64,000 bases of DNA from Chrysoperla carnea (Eukaryota > Arthropoda > Insecta > Neuroptera > Chrysopidae): assembly GCF_905475395.1 (NCBI RefSeq), contig NC_058342.1, forward strand, positions 34,120,140 to 34,184,139. Direction: 5' to 3'. The position numbers were made by a program, and so were the translations under genes. The notes beneath the pieces were generated by a model that did not search any database, was not told the origin of the DNA, and saw only the letters and a list, made by a program, of their open reading frames with translations. Shown in pieces: positions 1 through 11,151 of the stretch; position 1 is the first letter of the stretch, and the number at the start of each line of letters is the position of its first letter.

Positions 1-2137
1 GAATAAGATAGAGAACTAAACAAGTTATTAGAGAAAGATAAGGCTATTTTGTGCACACTTTTTTAATCAAACAGCCATAAGAGATGATTCTCCTTTACAC
101 ATCTACACTCCATAAAAATAATTTGTTAATTGAAGACTGAAGTATTTTATAAAAGCTTGGATAGGAAATGAACATGTTTAGAACTGCACGCATGGGTATC
201 GTAGTATATAAAACGTCCCAATTTCCCTTACATGAGTCGATCTTTATCTAACACATGAAAAGTGATTTAAATATGAAAAAGAAAGTTCAATAAACAAAGA
301 TGTTTACATTTCATATTCAATTTTATTAAAAAATTACTCGAATATCACTTCACTGTCTATGTCTAATATCGTATATATCGATATCATTCTATGTTCGAGT
401 CTCATTCGTTGCCCAATGTTCTATGCTAGTTTATAACGGAATACACAAATTCATTTTCTGATTCGTTATAACAATTTTTCGCTAAAAGATACCACACACC
501 AATTTACCATTATATTTGTGATCGTTAAATCCGATAGTTCTATTTACCAAAATGCTTTGATGTATCTAAATCAATTTTCTAGGCTAGGCAGCATTGGCTT
601 AGCTAGAAAATTTCTCTGGGATGAACAGCTAACGGCTCCTAAAAATTTTTCAGTGTATGCATAAGCGCTTTAGCTGGTGGCGAACAAAGTGATGAACTGG
701 CTCAGTGTTGCCGACACCTAAATTTTTACCCCCTCCAAGAGTGAGGTAAATTTGCAGCAAAAATCTCCAAAAAACATCGTACTTCCATACTTTTGTGTTT
801 ACTTTTGATTATTTTTTTTACCAGCTACTTTCGGCATCGTTTAAAAAGTACGTGAATTAATAATAAAGTAAAAATTTGAAAATTGGATAGAAATAAATTT
901 ATAAAAACTTGAAGTATTTTTTTCTAAAAACATTAAAATTGATAGATATCAGCTATTTTTCTGGTATTTATCAAAATATTTTTCCCTCGAAAAAAATGTA
1001 CCTCCAAAAGTAAAAAATCCTCTAAATTGAGAAAATATCCCTAAATTTAGAGAGAAATCTCCTTAGTTGGCAACAATGAACTGGCTAGTAGAATAGCAAT
1101 GCGCATGCGTTTTTATACGGACACCCAAAAATGCATCTGCATTTTGAAAAACGAGTTCCAATCCCAAAACTTGAAGTTCCAGCTATAAGTTTTTGAACGA
1201 CCGGAGTTTATTTTAGTTCTAGTCGCTAAATTAATGTTGATATTTCTCTCAGAAGATAATTTCAATTTCCCAGAAAATTAGACGCCCTATAGGAATTTAA
1301 CTCTACTGAGCCTTTCTTCTTAAATTCGCCACAACAATGAATATTAAAATTATCGTTCCTATGTTTTTGCACCTACAGAAACGTGCAGAAGGTCAGGTAT
1401 TCGCTCCGAGCGTGAATTTCGTTTCCATGACAACGATACACTACTTTAATTATAGAATTAATGGATGCATATATAATTGTGTGGATTGCATTGAAAACTT
1501 ACATTTAAAATTTAATATTCTTGTTTCACAAATTTAAATAAATAATTACGATAATTAACATTTGAAAAATAATATTTGTACAATTTGATTTCTTATTTTC
1601 ACAATTTTTAATGCATTAAGTTTAATTAATTAGTGTTTTTCAATCATTTTAATTTGACAGTTTCTATATCATTAACATGTAAATAATTGCAAATTAGTCA
1701 TAACAGCCCACTTTATCTCCAAAATTTTTCACTTAAAGCGCTGGCATCGATTTTATTATCCCTACCATGACTACGCACACAACGAATAGAATGTTTGGGT
1801 GCGAAATAGACAGGAATTCCATAGAATCCCCAAGACGGATACCCTTCTTATCAATATTATTATTGTTGCCATGGTATTTAATTGTATAAAAAATTTTAAA
1901 TGAGATAATGTAGTATAATTTATTTTATTTTATTTTGTGCGCTATCTAGAAAAAATTTGCTAAGAAAGAAGTGAACTGTTTTTATAGAATGATTTGCCAT
2001 CTATTAGGTAAATGTTGAACTAACATATTTTTTATTGTAAGTTGTCAGTTTGTCAAAACAAAATTTGTTTGTTAGGTTAAGTTCGATAACAAATTTCGAT
2101 GTTGTGCTGATAGTGAAAATAAAATAAATGTTTAAAA
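1..2137. other. Upstream intergenic region of SPF45
   Basis: AT-rich sequence with no ORF that resembles a protein. Around 700-1085 there is a weak inverted similarity (a GAACTGGCTCAGTGTTGCC-like stretch near 695 and an opposed GTTGGCAACAATGAACTGG stretch near 1060). It could be the ends of a decayed foldback element, but the match is short. The SPF45 promoter should lie in the last few hundred bases; no clear TATA box or initiator was identified. Confidence 0.4.
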
Positions 2138-4683
2138 ATGTCTCTGTACGATGATTTTGATAATATTAAAACACGGGCGACTGAAAAAGTAGCAGGATGG
2201 TCGTCTGGCATAAAATTACTTCAATCACAGTTACAATTAAAGAAAGCTGCTACGACACAACCGAAACGGGAACAATTGCGACGTGCTAATCAAGTGCTTG
2301 CTCCCGTTATTGACTTGAAATCGAAAAAAGAAGATGATGATATTTATCCAAATTTATCGGCAATTATATTCCCAACACCAAAACAGCGAAAATCATCGGG
2401 AATACCGAAGAAAGCACAATATCCAGCTGATTTAGATTGGGATTTTGATGAGGAGTACGATCCATTCTGGCCGAATGATTATGAAAAAGTTGTGAAAGGT
2501 TTGTCTTTGTACCAAGTTCAATACTCAAAAATACGAAAAAAAAGGTAGAAAACAGTTTTTTGGTTTTAATTTTAATAAAAAGAAGTGAAAACAAACAATT
2601 GACTGAGTTAATTGTTGAAATATCTTGTATAAAAAATGTTGAAAATTTTCGAACGTTTTTTCTAGACTTTTTAAAACCAAAAAATTGTTGCAAAGGAAAT
2701 AATGCCCGTGTAACACTTTGTACTTTTAGATTTACGTATGTTACGTGATCGTGAAAATGAGCAACGTCAAGAGGAAAAAGAGAAAAAACGTGATCGTAAA
2801 CGTAAATCACGTTTTGCTGAAGCCGAAGCCGATCAAAGCTCAAAACATTCACCAGTACAAATGAGTTCACCGCTATCCAGTTCAAATATTTCCTCATTAA
2901 ATTCAGATCGAGATGCAACGTCCTTATCGTCATTGGCCGCGAATTCTGGTTTTGCTGGACGATGGAATGATGATGAAGAGGAATTTAATCCAGAACCACC
3001 ACAATCACGTTCGTCCTCTGGTGGTGGAGTTGCTATTGCACCCCCACCTAGTTTACAAGAATCATCTAATTCAGATTCACCGCCAAATGTTAATAAAGGT
3101 CCTCTGGCCGGTATTAGTTATGGTGCTAGTTCTGTTGCCGCCAAAATTATGGCGAAATATGGATTTAAGGTAAAAATATTAACAAAAAATTGACCGTTTC
3201 ATTTTATTTCAGCCAAATTTGATTTTTCTATTTCGATTTTTCACACAACTCAAACTGAAACACCACCGAACTTTTGGTGTTCCAGTTAATATTTTTAAAA
3301 TTGCCAGGTCTTTGTTAGCTATTGGCTTCAATGATTTTCCCTAGAGGACAGTTGAGATGGGTGGCGGGGCTCTTGATAGGACACTGTCGATTGAACTATC
3401 ACCTTCATAACTTTGGGATCTTTGATGATCCCACTTGTATAGGGCACGTATATAGGAAGATGGAATCTCCATGCATGTTATTTGGACCTACAGGAACCTA
3501 CAGGGCGTCAGGTTTCGAATGTTTGGGTCCTAAACCTTGGATCCAACAATCCTTGAAGAAATCTCCGCGAAGAAGTTATGGGCTTTCTTCGTGGCATCTG
3601 GTTTCGTTCCTTAAAATAGCATCTCTTACCCCCAGAAGACGTCTCGCCTTCGGGTGACAAATTGCTCTCAAGGAGGGCACAGAAGACCCTTTGGTCTAGA
3701 TATTAGGGACCCATTTGCGGTACTCCTCTTATGCTTTATTATTATTAACTCGAATGATTTTTTTTTATAGGAAGGACAAGGTTTGGGTAAAAAAGAACAA
3801 GGTATGTCGATTGCATTACAAGTCGAAAAAACTTCGAAACGTGGTGGACGAATTATTCACGAAAAAGAAATATTAATGCCTCCACCACCTGTCCCAGCTA
3901 CATCAGGTCCCACAATTGAAGGACAGGATAGCCATGATGGTAACAGTCAAGAAGCAAAAGCACAAGAACCTTCTATTACAGAAATAATGCGATCACCCAG
4001 TAAAATTGTTTTACTTCGAGTAAGATCTAAATTCATAGTCATCTTCTAGGTAACTAAGTAATTTATTTTGAAAATGCTTGTAGAATATGGTTGGACCTGG
4101 TGAAGTTGACGACGATCTAGAACCAGAAGTGAAGGACGAATGTAATTCTAAGTATGGTGATGTGATTAAAGTTATTATTTATGAAGTTCAAACACAAACT
4201 GCTGAAGAAGCTGTACGGATATTCGTGGAATTTAAACGAATTGAAAGTGCAATTAAAGGTAACTTTATTTTTGCTCATGTTATCTGTACTTTCAGAGTCT
4301 GTGCCTTTTTCTATCTTCTTGAAACAAAATTTACCTTCCTGTTTTGCTTGCTCGAATAATATCATCAACCTATCGACCTCCAAAGACCGTGAAAGTGTGA
4401 CATCACAAGTCTACCAAGGTTGTGGAAATGCCCATTTTGCAAACAATGGTGAATCCGCGCTTGCATGAAGGACACATCCGCCTCTCATTTCAAGAATTTT
4501 GTCACCTTGACACACCTTCCCCGTTGACCTTTGATACAGAGAATTTTCGTCGAAAACATGTTTAATGTTTTTATTTGATTTTTAGCTGTTGTTGATTTAA
4601 ATGGACGATTTTTTGGAGGGCGTACAGTCAAAGCTGGTTTTTATGACGCTGAAAAATTTAATAGTCTTCAGTTATTAGACTAA
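2138..4683 (+). CDS. Spf45: Splicing factor 45 (RBM17/SPF45), complete, 5 exons
   Basis: Exons 2138-2498, 2730-3169, 3771-4019, 4084-4258 and 4586-4683 give 440 residues (human and fly SPF45 are about 400). SPF45 is a nuclear splicing factor that acts in alternative 3' splice-site choice and binds ULM peptides of SF1, U2AF65 and SF3B1. The N-terminus MSLYDDFD followed by WSSGIKLLQSQLQLKKA is the family hallmark. A basic, charged stretch and a Ser-rich linker follow (residues ~122-230). A G-patch lies near residues 250-296 and crosses the exon 2/3 join (AKYGFK then EGQGLGKKEQGMS). A C-terminal UHM-type RRM (~351-435) carries the RXF motif as RFF at 416-418. All joins keep frame (phases 1, 0, 0, 1). 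Intron 2 holds a LINE relic; intron 1 holds the end of a dispersed repeat. Identity is very secure; exact splice sites are hand-read. Confidence 0.95.
2566..2640 (-). repeat. 3' end of the ~500-bp dispersed repeat, in SPF45 intron 1
   Basis: The stretch AACAATTGACTGAGTTAATT and its flanks match, in reverse, the terminal part of the family seen at 21640-22160 and 28150-28640. Only this end is present, so it is a truncated copy. Confidence 0.6.
3310..3735 (+). mobile_element. LINE (non-LTR) 3'-end relic in SPF45 intron 2
   Basis: An open stretch at 3322-3657 translates with the motif LIGHCRLNYHLHNFGIFDDP, which is close to the post-reverse-transcriptase region (LTGHCxLNxHLxxxG..D.P.C) of I/R1/Jockey/LOA-type LINEs, followed by a typical C-terminal remnant. 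The Cys-rich knuckle after it is decayed. The ~100 bp 3' tail (CTTCGGGTG... AAGGAGGGCACAGAAGA... TTTGGTCTAG) recurs at 18712-18785 and, reversed, at 42775-42960, so the family has several copies in this window. It is a 5'-truncated fragment without a reverse transcriptase domain. Confidence 0.75.
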
Positions 4684-4784
4684 TAAGCGTGGACAATATT
4701 CATCCATTATGTTTTGAAATTTAAACGTCTGAAAAGTTCATAAGACTGGAAAACAAAATGGTAGGATGAAAAAACGGAAAATTC

Positions 4785-4790
4785 AATAAA
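4785..4790 (+). promoter_or_regulatory. Candidate poly(A) signal of SPF45
   Basis: An AATAAA hexamer about 100 bases after the SPF45 stop. It is the first canonical hexamer downstream on this strand. Confidence 0.5.
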
Positions 4791-5626
4791 AATTGTCAAA
4801 TAGACATTTATGAAAATTTTTATTTAACAAAATATGTTTAAAAAAATATTTAATAAAAAAAATGAACAAACAAAACACTTTCAATTATTTACCCCTTTTT
4901 TTTGTTGGGGTTTCGTCACTTATGTGACACAGTGTATCAATATTTCGGTTTTTTTTTTTGGTTATAAAGTAAACGATTCTTGTTAGACAAATTTTTGAGA
5001 TAATTCCATAGAGGTAATACCATTGATCGCAGTAGAGACAGGACACATAAAGTAAGGGCGTTTGTTTAACTGTAGAGAGACCGATAAAGTAGACGCGTAT
5101 AGCTGTCTTCGTTTCTCTTATACGCCTACAATTTCTGTCTCTTCCCGCCTCTCTCATTACAGTCAAGTATTTCCTATGCCTGTACAGCTCTATGATATTA
5201 TCTCTTTGGACATTTCATTCTACTTGCTAGTAATTCTACTTAATTTTGATTCACGCTTGTATCGGATAAAGAATGAACATTTTTTTGCCACGTAAAGTTT
5301 TTTACTCGACTTGAAAAACAATTTTATAATTTTTAGTTTTAAGTTTTAGAAGAGAGGAATAGAGGGGAAGGTAATACACAAAATTTTTAGTATGAGATCA
5401 CAATGAAAATTATTTTGAAATGGTTTAAAAGGAGGGCATATATATTTTTATTCTGTTTTTATTTGTTTTTTTATTTTTTTTTTATAAATGGTAATTGATC
5501 ACTTATCAGTCTTGATCGTGGTATGAAGAAAACGATATGCTTGTACAATTAAATCTGGAGGGGTGACTCCCTACACCTGTAAGTGTAGGAGCAGAAGGTC
5601 ACAGTTGCATACGATCGTGATACGAT
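4791..5626. other. Convergent intergenic region SPF45/GILT
   Basis: AT-rich spacer between two genes that point towards each other. It should hold the two 3' ends. A short pyrimidine-rich unique stretch is present around 5050-5170. No gene was seen. Confidence 0.4.
5470..5475 (-). promoter_or_regulatory. Candidate poly(A) signal of the GILT gene
   Basis: TTTATT on the + strand (AATAAA on the coding strand), about 150 bases beyond the GILT stop codon. Another TTTATT lies just beyond it; either could serve. Confidence 0.35.
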
Positions 5627-7343
5627 CTAATCACGATCTAAACATTCATTTGGCTGAATATCTTTAAATTGTTTACAAACTTCACCAAACAAATCCTTCA
5701 AGAGAGCTGGTAACGATGAGATATCCGATGAATTGTCAACAGTAACCGTTGGGATGAACGTTATTTTGGGTCGAACTGCTTGCGTTTGATCACCATGTTT
5801 TTTTAATAATTCCGAACCTTTTTCTGATTGGGCGCAATGCTTAATTGGATGATAATCGATGTAAAGTTGTTTGGCACACTAAAAATAAACGATTATTTCG
5901 TTATTCAAAAACCTGACATTGAAAAACAATTCAATTTCAATAATTATTCGATTCTCCAAAATATAGTTCTTAAAAAAATAGGCAATGTAAATCAAACGGC
6001 GCTTTTTTGTTTTTAGACTTCGTAAATCAACTTGGAACCTTTCCTTTGTGCCTTATTATTTCGGATTTTCAGGAGAAGATTCCATTAGTCCTTATAGACT
6101 CTTCTCATAAAAAAATACCTGCACCCCCCCCCCCTTTTTTTTTATTAAGCTTCTCCTGCAAATTTGTCTTTTCCTCTTTTGACCTTTCCCCGACACTTTT
6201 AGCCAATGTGGGGCCTCTATGCAGTTGCCTACTTTCCCTAATGGTTAATCCGCCAATGTTTAAAAGTATTCTTTTATCCCTTCAAACTAGGAATAAATTG
6301 GGAAATTAGTTATTATTCTCATAGATCTTGAATAGACCAGAATCAACTCCTCCTGTGTTCCCGGTGTTATAAGACACTGAACTCATCTAGTCTAGGATGG
6401 ATCATACCGATCCAGATTTAGAAGTGTGGAAAATAAAATAAAACTTACATCGTGCCCAGCTTGAATCGGTTTACTGGAACTTTGAATCATGCAAGAAACA
6501 TAACGAATACGTTCTAAAGTTTTTGGAATGTAGTATATTACGCATGCGTGTACTTTATTCGCTTCACATTCTTCATACGAATGTTGACATTCGAATTCAT
6601 AACGATCATCGATTATTTTTGTCTAGAATAATAAAATATGTTTAAAATATGAAAATCCCTTAAAAAAATTGCCAAAAATCGAGAAAAAAATCGGGTTCAT
6701 TTAGGGATAGGGAGAGTATTTTTCATGATAATGCCAGAAATGCATCCGAGATATCGTTTTTCTAGGAAACTGCTCGCCCAATCGTTAAATAAACTCGATT
6801 TTTTAATCTTTTTGGGTCAAATTTACTCTATAAGCTGAGTTTTATCAAAATCAGAAAAAGGAATAGGGACCAATCTTATCTAGAACAAGGGCAGGAATCA
6901 AAAAAGTATACAAGTATTAAATAATTACAGTTGCTTTGCCGTAAGGAACTAAATCCACATCCATAATTCTAGCACCTTTTTCATATGCTGGTAACAATTG
7001 TTTGGTAACAAAACTTTTGGAATCTGGACATAAAGCTTCATAGTAAACAGTAATAAGAACGGGTGCAGATACATCCCCGTCATCGGTTACCTCATGAATA
7101 ATCGGTTTCCTTTCGACAGTTTTCTCAATAACTTTCGGTTGAACAATTTCGATTTGATTTTTACTCTAAAAATAATTAAATAAATCAATTAAAAACGCAT
7201 GGCACTTTCAACAGTTGTCTGGGACATGTTACACTGACCATTGGATATTTAATTAGTTTATAAATTAAGAAAATTAACGCTAACGTCATAAACAAATGAA
7301 ATAATCGCCACCCGAAACGAGTTCGAGGTATAGCAAATACCAT
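5627..7343 (-). CDS. GILT-like lysosomal thiol reductase, complete, 4 exons
   Basis: Coding exons, from the 5' end of the gene: 7239-7343, 6929-7165, 6449-6622 and 5627-5878; all joins are phase 0; 255 residues. GILT family enzymes reduce protein disulfides in acidic compartments. Residues ~13-31 form a hydrophobic segment next to basic residues (signal anchor or signal peptide). The thioredoxin-like part starts at VLITVYYEALCPDS, so the active site is CPDS (81-84), the CxxS form, rather than the mammalian CxxC. DVDLVPYGKAT is the usual strand after it. The GILT signature follows as CQHSYEECEANKVHAC (126-141), with Ser in place of the common Gly of CQHG. YVSCMIQ and the IKHCAQSEKGSELLKKHG block near the C-terminus also fit. 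Intron 2 (6623-6928) holds a copy of the palindromic repeat. The start is the only in-frame ATG before the hydrophobic stretch. Confidence 0.9.
5879..6448. other. GILT intron 3
   Basis: AT-rich intron sequence with a C/T-rich patch (6120-6200). A short motif near 6205-6260 (CAGTTGCCTA... TAATGGTTAATCCGCCA) recurs in weaker form near 27545-27575 and 60295-60335, so it is probably a small decayed repeat. No exon was recognised. Confidence 0.35.
6655..6880 (-). repeat. Partial unit of the ~308-bp palindromic repeat (GILT intron 2)
   Basis: The block AATGCCAGAAATGCATCCGA... CGCCCAATCGTTAAATAAA is the reverse complement of the core of the units at 63340-64000 and is related to 40025-40815. It is a single, incomplete unit without the GGGGTACCCC centre. 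Confidence 0.75.
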
Positions 7344-8403
7344 ATTTTCGTTTAATTCGGTAATTTTGTCGAATTTTTAATTCATAATCACTAGGCGAAA
7401 ACTGTTAATTAATTGCAATGTTTTTGTTTTTGGCACTTTACGTTTATTTTGTTCGATGTGGCTTTGCTAATTACTAATTAATTACATTTTTTACTAATTA
7501 ATTCATGTTTTGTGTTCATGTTATTGAATCACTTTTTTTTAGCAGCTTATCACCTTATATTTTATTTACTTTTTTTTTTTGAAACTTGAAATAATCAATT
7601 TCTGATAGTTGGTAATTTTCAATCAAGGGTTGATAAATAAATCTTTTAATCCATTCTGGTCTCGTTTTCGGAATTTTCGGAATTGCTCCCCTCCTATTTT
7701 CCCAGATTTTTCAATAATATCAGTAGTGTTTTACTGAAAATGACAAACAATATTTTCATAGTGGAAATAAAACGTTTCATGGATTGAGTTAGTATGAGTT
7801 GACCTTTTTTTTGGTAGCTCACATTATAAAAGTAATAATTTATAGAGTTTGTTTATTATTCTGAAATAGTTTTGTCACCATTTTTGGTGAAAAATAGCAA
7901 TTTTTTTTCTCAAAACACTTTGAAGAGTATGTGTTTTCGATATGTTATCTGAAATCACTTCGGAAGGGTATTGTATAAGAAAATTCATCAGAAAATGTTT
8001 GTTTAATTAAGAAATGAAACTATTTTTGGATCAGAATCGTCTTTTTGTCCAAATTTTATCAATTTTTTCGAGAACGAATTTTAATTCAGATTTTCTTTTC
8101 TATTTGAATTCTTATAATTTTGGATAGCCCTTACCTAAAGCCTTGATTACATTATTATTTGTGTTAGCAAAATATTATGATGATTTTAAAAATTCTGAAT
8201 TAGAATTTCTCGATAAAACAATACCGAAGGCCTTAAAAGTCACTCCTCAAAGTTTAGCTATGGTTAATTTTTGTTCGAAATTCTTTTTTCGAAATATCGA
8301 CCCTAAAGAACTAAGGATGAGAGGATCCAACACTTGGTCCCTAATCTTTCATCTCTGCTGTAGATTGACCTGGCTTATTACACGTATTAATCGGACTTTT
8401 AAG

Positions 8404-8622
8404 CTGTATTTTCATGCGGATGCTTGACGCTGAATTTGAGCGTCAAATTAGGTTACGTGATCAGGTTACGTGAAAAACTTTTATTGTGGGTTTATCAGCA
8501 CCAATAAATAATTCTTTTTGACGCTACTAAGTTTTTTTCCAGATGACAGCACGGCTTAAGCTGACCGGATGACTTAATTTGACATTCAAACTCAACGTCA
8601 AGCGTCAGTATATGAAAATACA
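8404..8622. mobile_element. MITE-like foldback element
   Basis: Left arm from GTATTTTCATGCGGATGCTT, then GACGCTGAATTTGAGCGTCA AATTA. The right arm (8576-8621) is its imperfect reverse complement (CAAACTCAACGTCAAGCGTC, then ATGAAAATAC). Arms are about 45 bp with several mismatches; the spacer is ~125 bp. No clear target duplication was found, so the exact ends are uncertain. No coding capacity. Confidence 0.6.
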
Positions 8623-9721
8623 CTTTTATAGTGTTTCTGGATCGCAGTTTGTGTGACTGTGTTCCAGCCTTTAGAATGTCTAGTCTCAGCCGTAGGGGAA
8701 TTACATGATATGTATTTGTTGTGATTTATGTTAAGTTGGTATTTGATCGTTTGACTAAGTGTTCATCAGTTATCGCCGATTTCCTCTGCATTTTCTATCA
8801 ATAATGTTCAAATTTCCTTGAAAGAAAAAATTCGGGTAAGAATTATTGTGCTATTTTCTTCCCACTTTTCTTCAGTGTAAGTGATTAATTTTCTACGAAC
8901 AAATGATAATTTTTATTTGTTTATTAAATTTTTGGTTAGAATTTACAGAATTTTTTTGGGTTTTTCTATTATACTTTCTAACAAATGTGTCAAAAAATTT
9001 TAGGTGAACTAAAAGTTAAATTCCAACTTTTCAAAATATCAAAATATTTTATGTATACTTTCTTAATATAACTTTAAAAGTGGCGTGTTGCTCAGCGTTG
9101 AAACAATCAGGAGATCGAACTGATAACAATTAGAATACAGTAAAACCTAGATAAATTTAAAGTTCAGGAGATATGTTAATAAATTAAAAGTTAAGGTTAC
9201 TTGCTCCTAGAAGTTAAAGTTTTATATGTTCATGTTCATTCATTTTACCTTCAGACTTCACATTGTGGATAAATGCGAATACAATGGTCTGAGAACGGAT
9301 AAGTGAAGTATTTTGACCTTGGATTAAGTTTGGGTGTAACTTTGTGTTCCTAATAATCTAGGTGCCAGGTCACTCTTTGTTGTCAATCGAGATCTAAGGC
9401 CGCTTGGCTCTGGTGTTAAAAATTGTTTTATATAAACACAATTATTAAAATTCTGTGTTACATAAAGCTTTTTCTAGACTCATTTGAACTGGCTATTCCT
9501 TGGAATTTTTCTTGCTCCTGTTGAAAAGTATATCAGTTTTGACTTTTCTCAGCTGTACATGTTTGTTGAATGAATTTCTATGGGAAATAAACTTTTGTGT
9601 TTGTTTATAGAAATTTTGGCATTATTTTGCAAGCATTGAAATCTTTGAAAATTGCTGCGTAACAACATTGAAGTACGTGGCATTGGCACCTAGATTGTAC
9701 ATGTTTAGTAGTTATTACTCC

Positions 9722-10042
9722 CATCAAATTAGATGAAATTTTATATGATGTACTGAAGTTTTGGAGGCAGCAATGTCACCTATGCCAACTTTTAGGGCAA
9801 TCAGACCCGTAAAAACAATGGGCTATGGCAACTAGCCTAACATTTTTTAATCTAAAATGCATAATTTTCGAGTAATTTTCAAAAAATTGTAAAAAAACGT
9901 GGAAAATCGTTTATTTTTGCGAAATCACCTTTGTTTTTGTCTGCGCATAAGAAAATTTTTATTCTGCAGGTAAAAAAGCTAAAATTTGGCATAGGTGGTA
10001 TTGCTGTCTCAAAAACTTGAGTAAATTTCACTTAATTTGATA
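9722..10042. mobile_element. MITE-like foldback element, adjacent to a second one
   Basis: Left arm 9722-9795 and right arm 9979-10042 are imperfect inverted repeats of about 65-75 bp. The shared core is the opposed pair TGTCACCTATGCCAACTTTT and AAAATTTGGCATAGGTGGTA. An internal stretch (GTAAAAACAATGGGCTATGG, 9809-9830) is found again near 16752-16777. Its right end coincides with the left end of the next element. Confidence 0.7.
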
Positions 10043-10498
10043 TAAGTGGGGCGCCCGTGACAGTAAAATTTCACTTACACGGATTATGAAATTTCGAATT
10101 TGAATCAATGCTATTTAACGATAGGTACAATATGGACTAGGTGTGCCAGGGTTTATTCTTTCAGAAATAATTTTTTATATTTTTAATAATTACTAGTATT
10201 TTACATTTTCATGGAAATTAATTTGTAAGAGACCATTTTATTGCAAATTTTATCTATTTTCAAGGAAATTTCTCTGATAGCGGAATTACTTTTTTAAATT
10301 TGTTCGTTTTGAGTTCTATTTGTTTTGAGTTCAAAATATCTGTCACACCAGAAAACATGGGCAAAAAATATTTCTGCCACGATAAACCCTGGCATACCTA
10401 GTCCATAATGTACCTATCGTTAAATAGTATTGATTCATATGCGAAATTTCGAAATCCGTGTAAGTCCAGTTTTATTGTGACTGGCTCCAGGGCTATAG
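10040..10498. mobile_element. MITE-like element with ~118-bp inverted arms
   Basis: Arms 10040-10157 and 10381-10498 are long and well conserved: CTATTTAACGATAGGTACA, GGACTAGGTGTGCCAGGGTT and ACTTACACGGATT all recur in reverse in the right arm. The outer ends read TATAAGTGGGGCGCCCGTGA and, reversed, TATAGCCCTGGAGCCAGTCA. A half-arm of the same family is present near 16195-16270. No ORF inside, so it is non-autonomous. Confidence 0.8.
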
Positions 10499-11151
10499 GT
10501 GTATATGGGTGTTCCAAGACTTTTGTGGGTGTTCTACTGGTTAGGCAATAAATAATAAGGATGTATTTAGTTGGATTTTAGTAATTAGAATTAGAATTAG
10601 AACTCTAAGCTAAGAATAAGAACTGAATGCTATGAATGGGAAGTCTGGTAGAATTTTTATTGAAAGGAGACTTTGTTTAAATTTGATACCAAGCTCCTCA
10701 GTAAAAATATTTCTGCCTAAAACTACCCACTCTCACAATAATTGTATGTTGCTAATACTTAATCAAACTGTAAATTATTTAACACAAAAAGTATTTCAAT
10801 TCGAATTCGAAGAAACGTTCGTACTAGAAATGCTAATGGGAGTATTCAATTATTGTATTCAAAAAGTTGAATATTTTACGCATTAGTATTTAAATGTATA
10901 AACAATCAATTTTCTTCGACATCTACTCAAAATTTCATTGAATTCATTGAAAATATGCGGCTTATTTTGTTTGTTTTTTTTTTCTTCTAATCTTAACTGA
11001 CATGTGTGCTGTAGGGGAATTTTTCATTTTATTCATTTTTGTTTTCAAATATCTGAGGGAAAATCCAAATATTCTGATTTTTTCAGAGGATTTTTTATTT
11101 CAAAAACAATTTTCTTAGATTCAAAAATAAAAAACAGAACAAAAACAAAAC

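Larger units (their letters stand above)
7344..11151. other. Divergent intergenic region GILT/Pasha with several foldback elements
   Basis: A 3.8-kb spacer between two genes transcribed away from each other. It holds inverted-repeat elements at about 8404-8622, 9722-10042 and 10040-10498. A TACAGTAAAACCTAGATAAA stretch near 9140 resembles a pogo/Tigger-type terminal repeat. The rest is AT-rich. The short ORFs at 8143-8427 and 10632-10886 have no recognisable similarity. Confidence 0.5.

Noticed and set aside
2364-2933. Long antisense ORF (189 codons) opposite SPF45
   Set aside because: It overlaps exons 1 and 2 of a secure gene and its translation is Phe/Leu-rich without any family motif; a shadow of the coding strand.
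8143-8427. 94-codon ORF
   Set aside because: It runs into the left arm of a foldback element and has no resemblance to a protein family.
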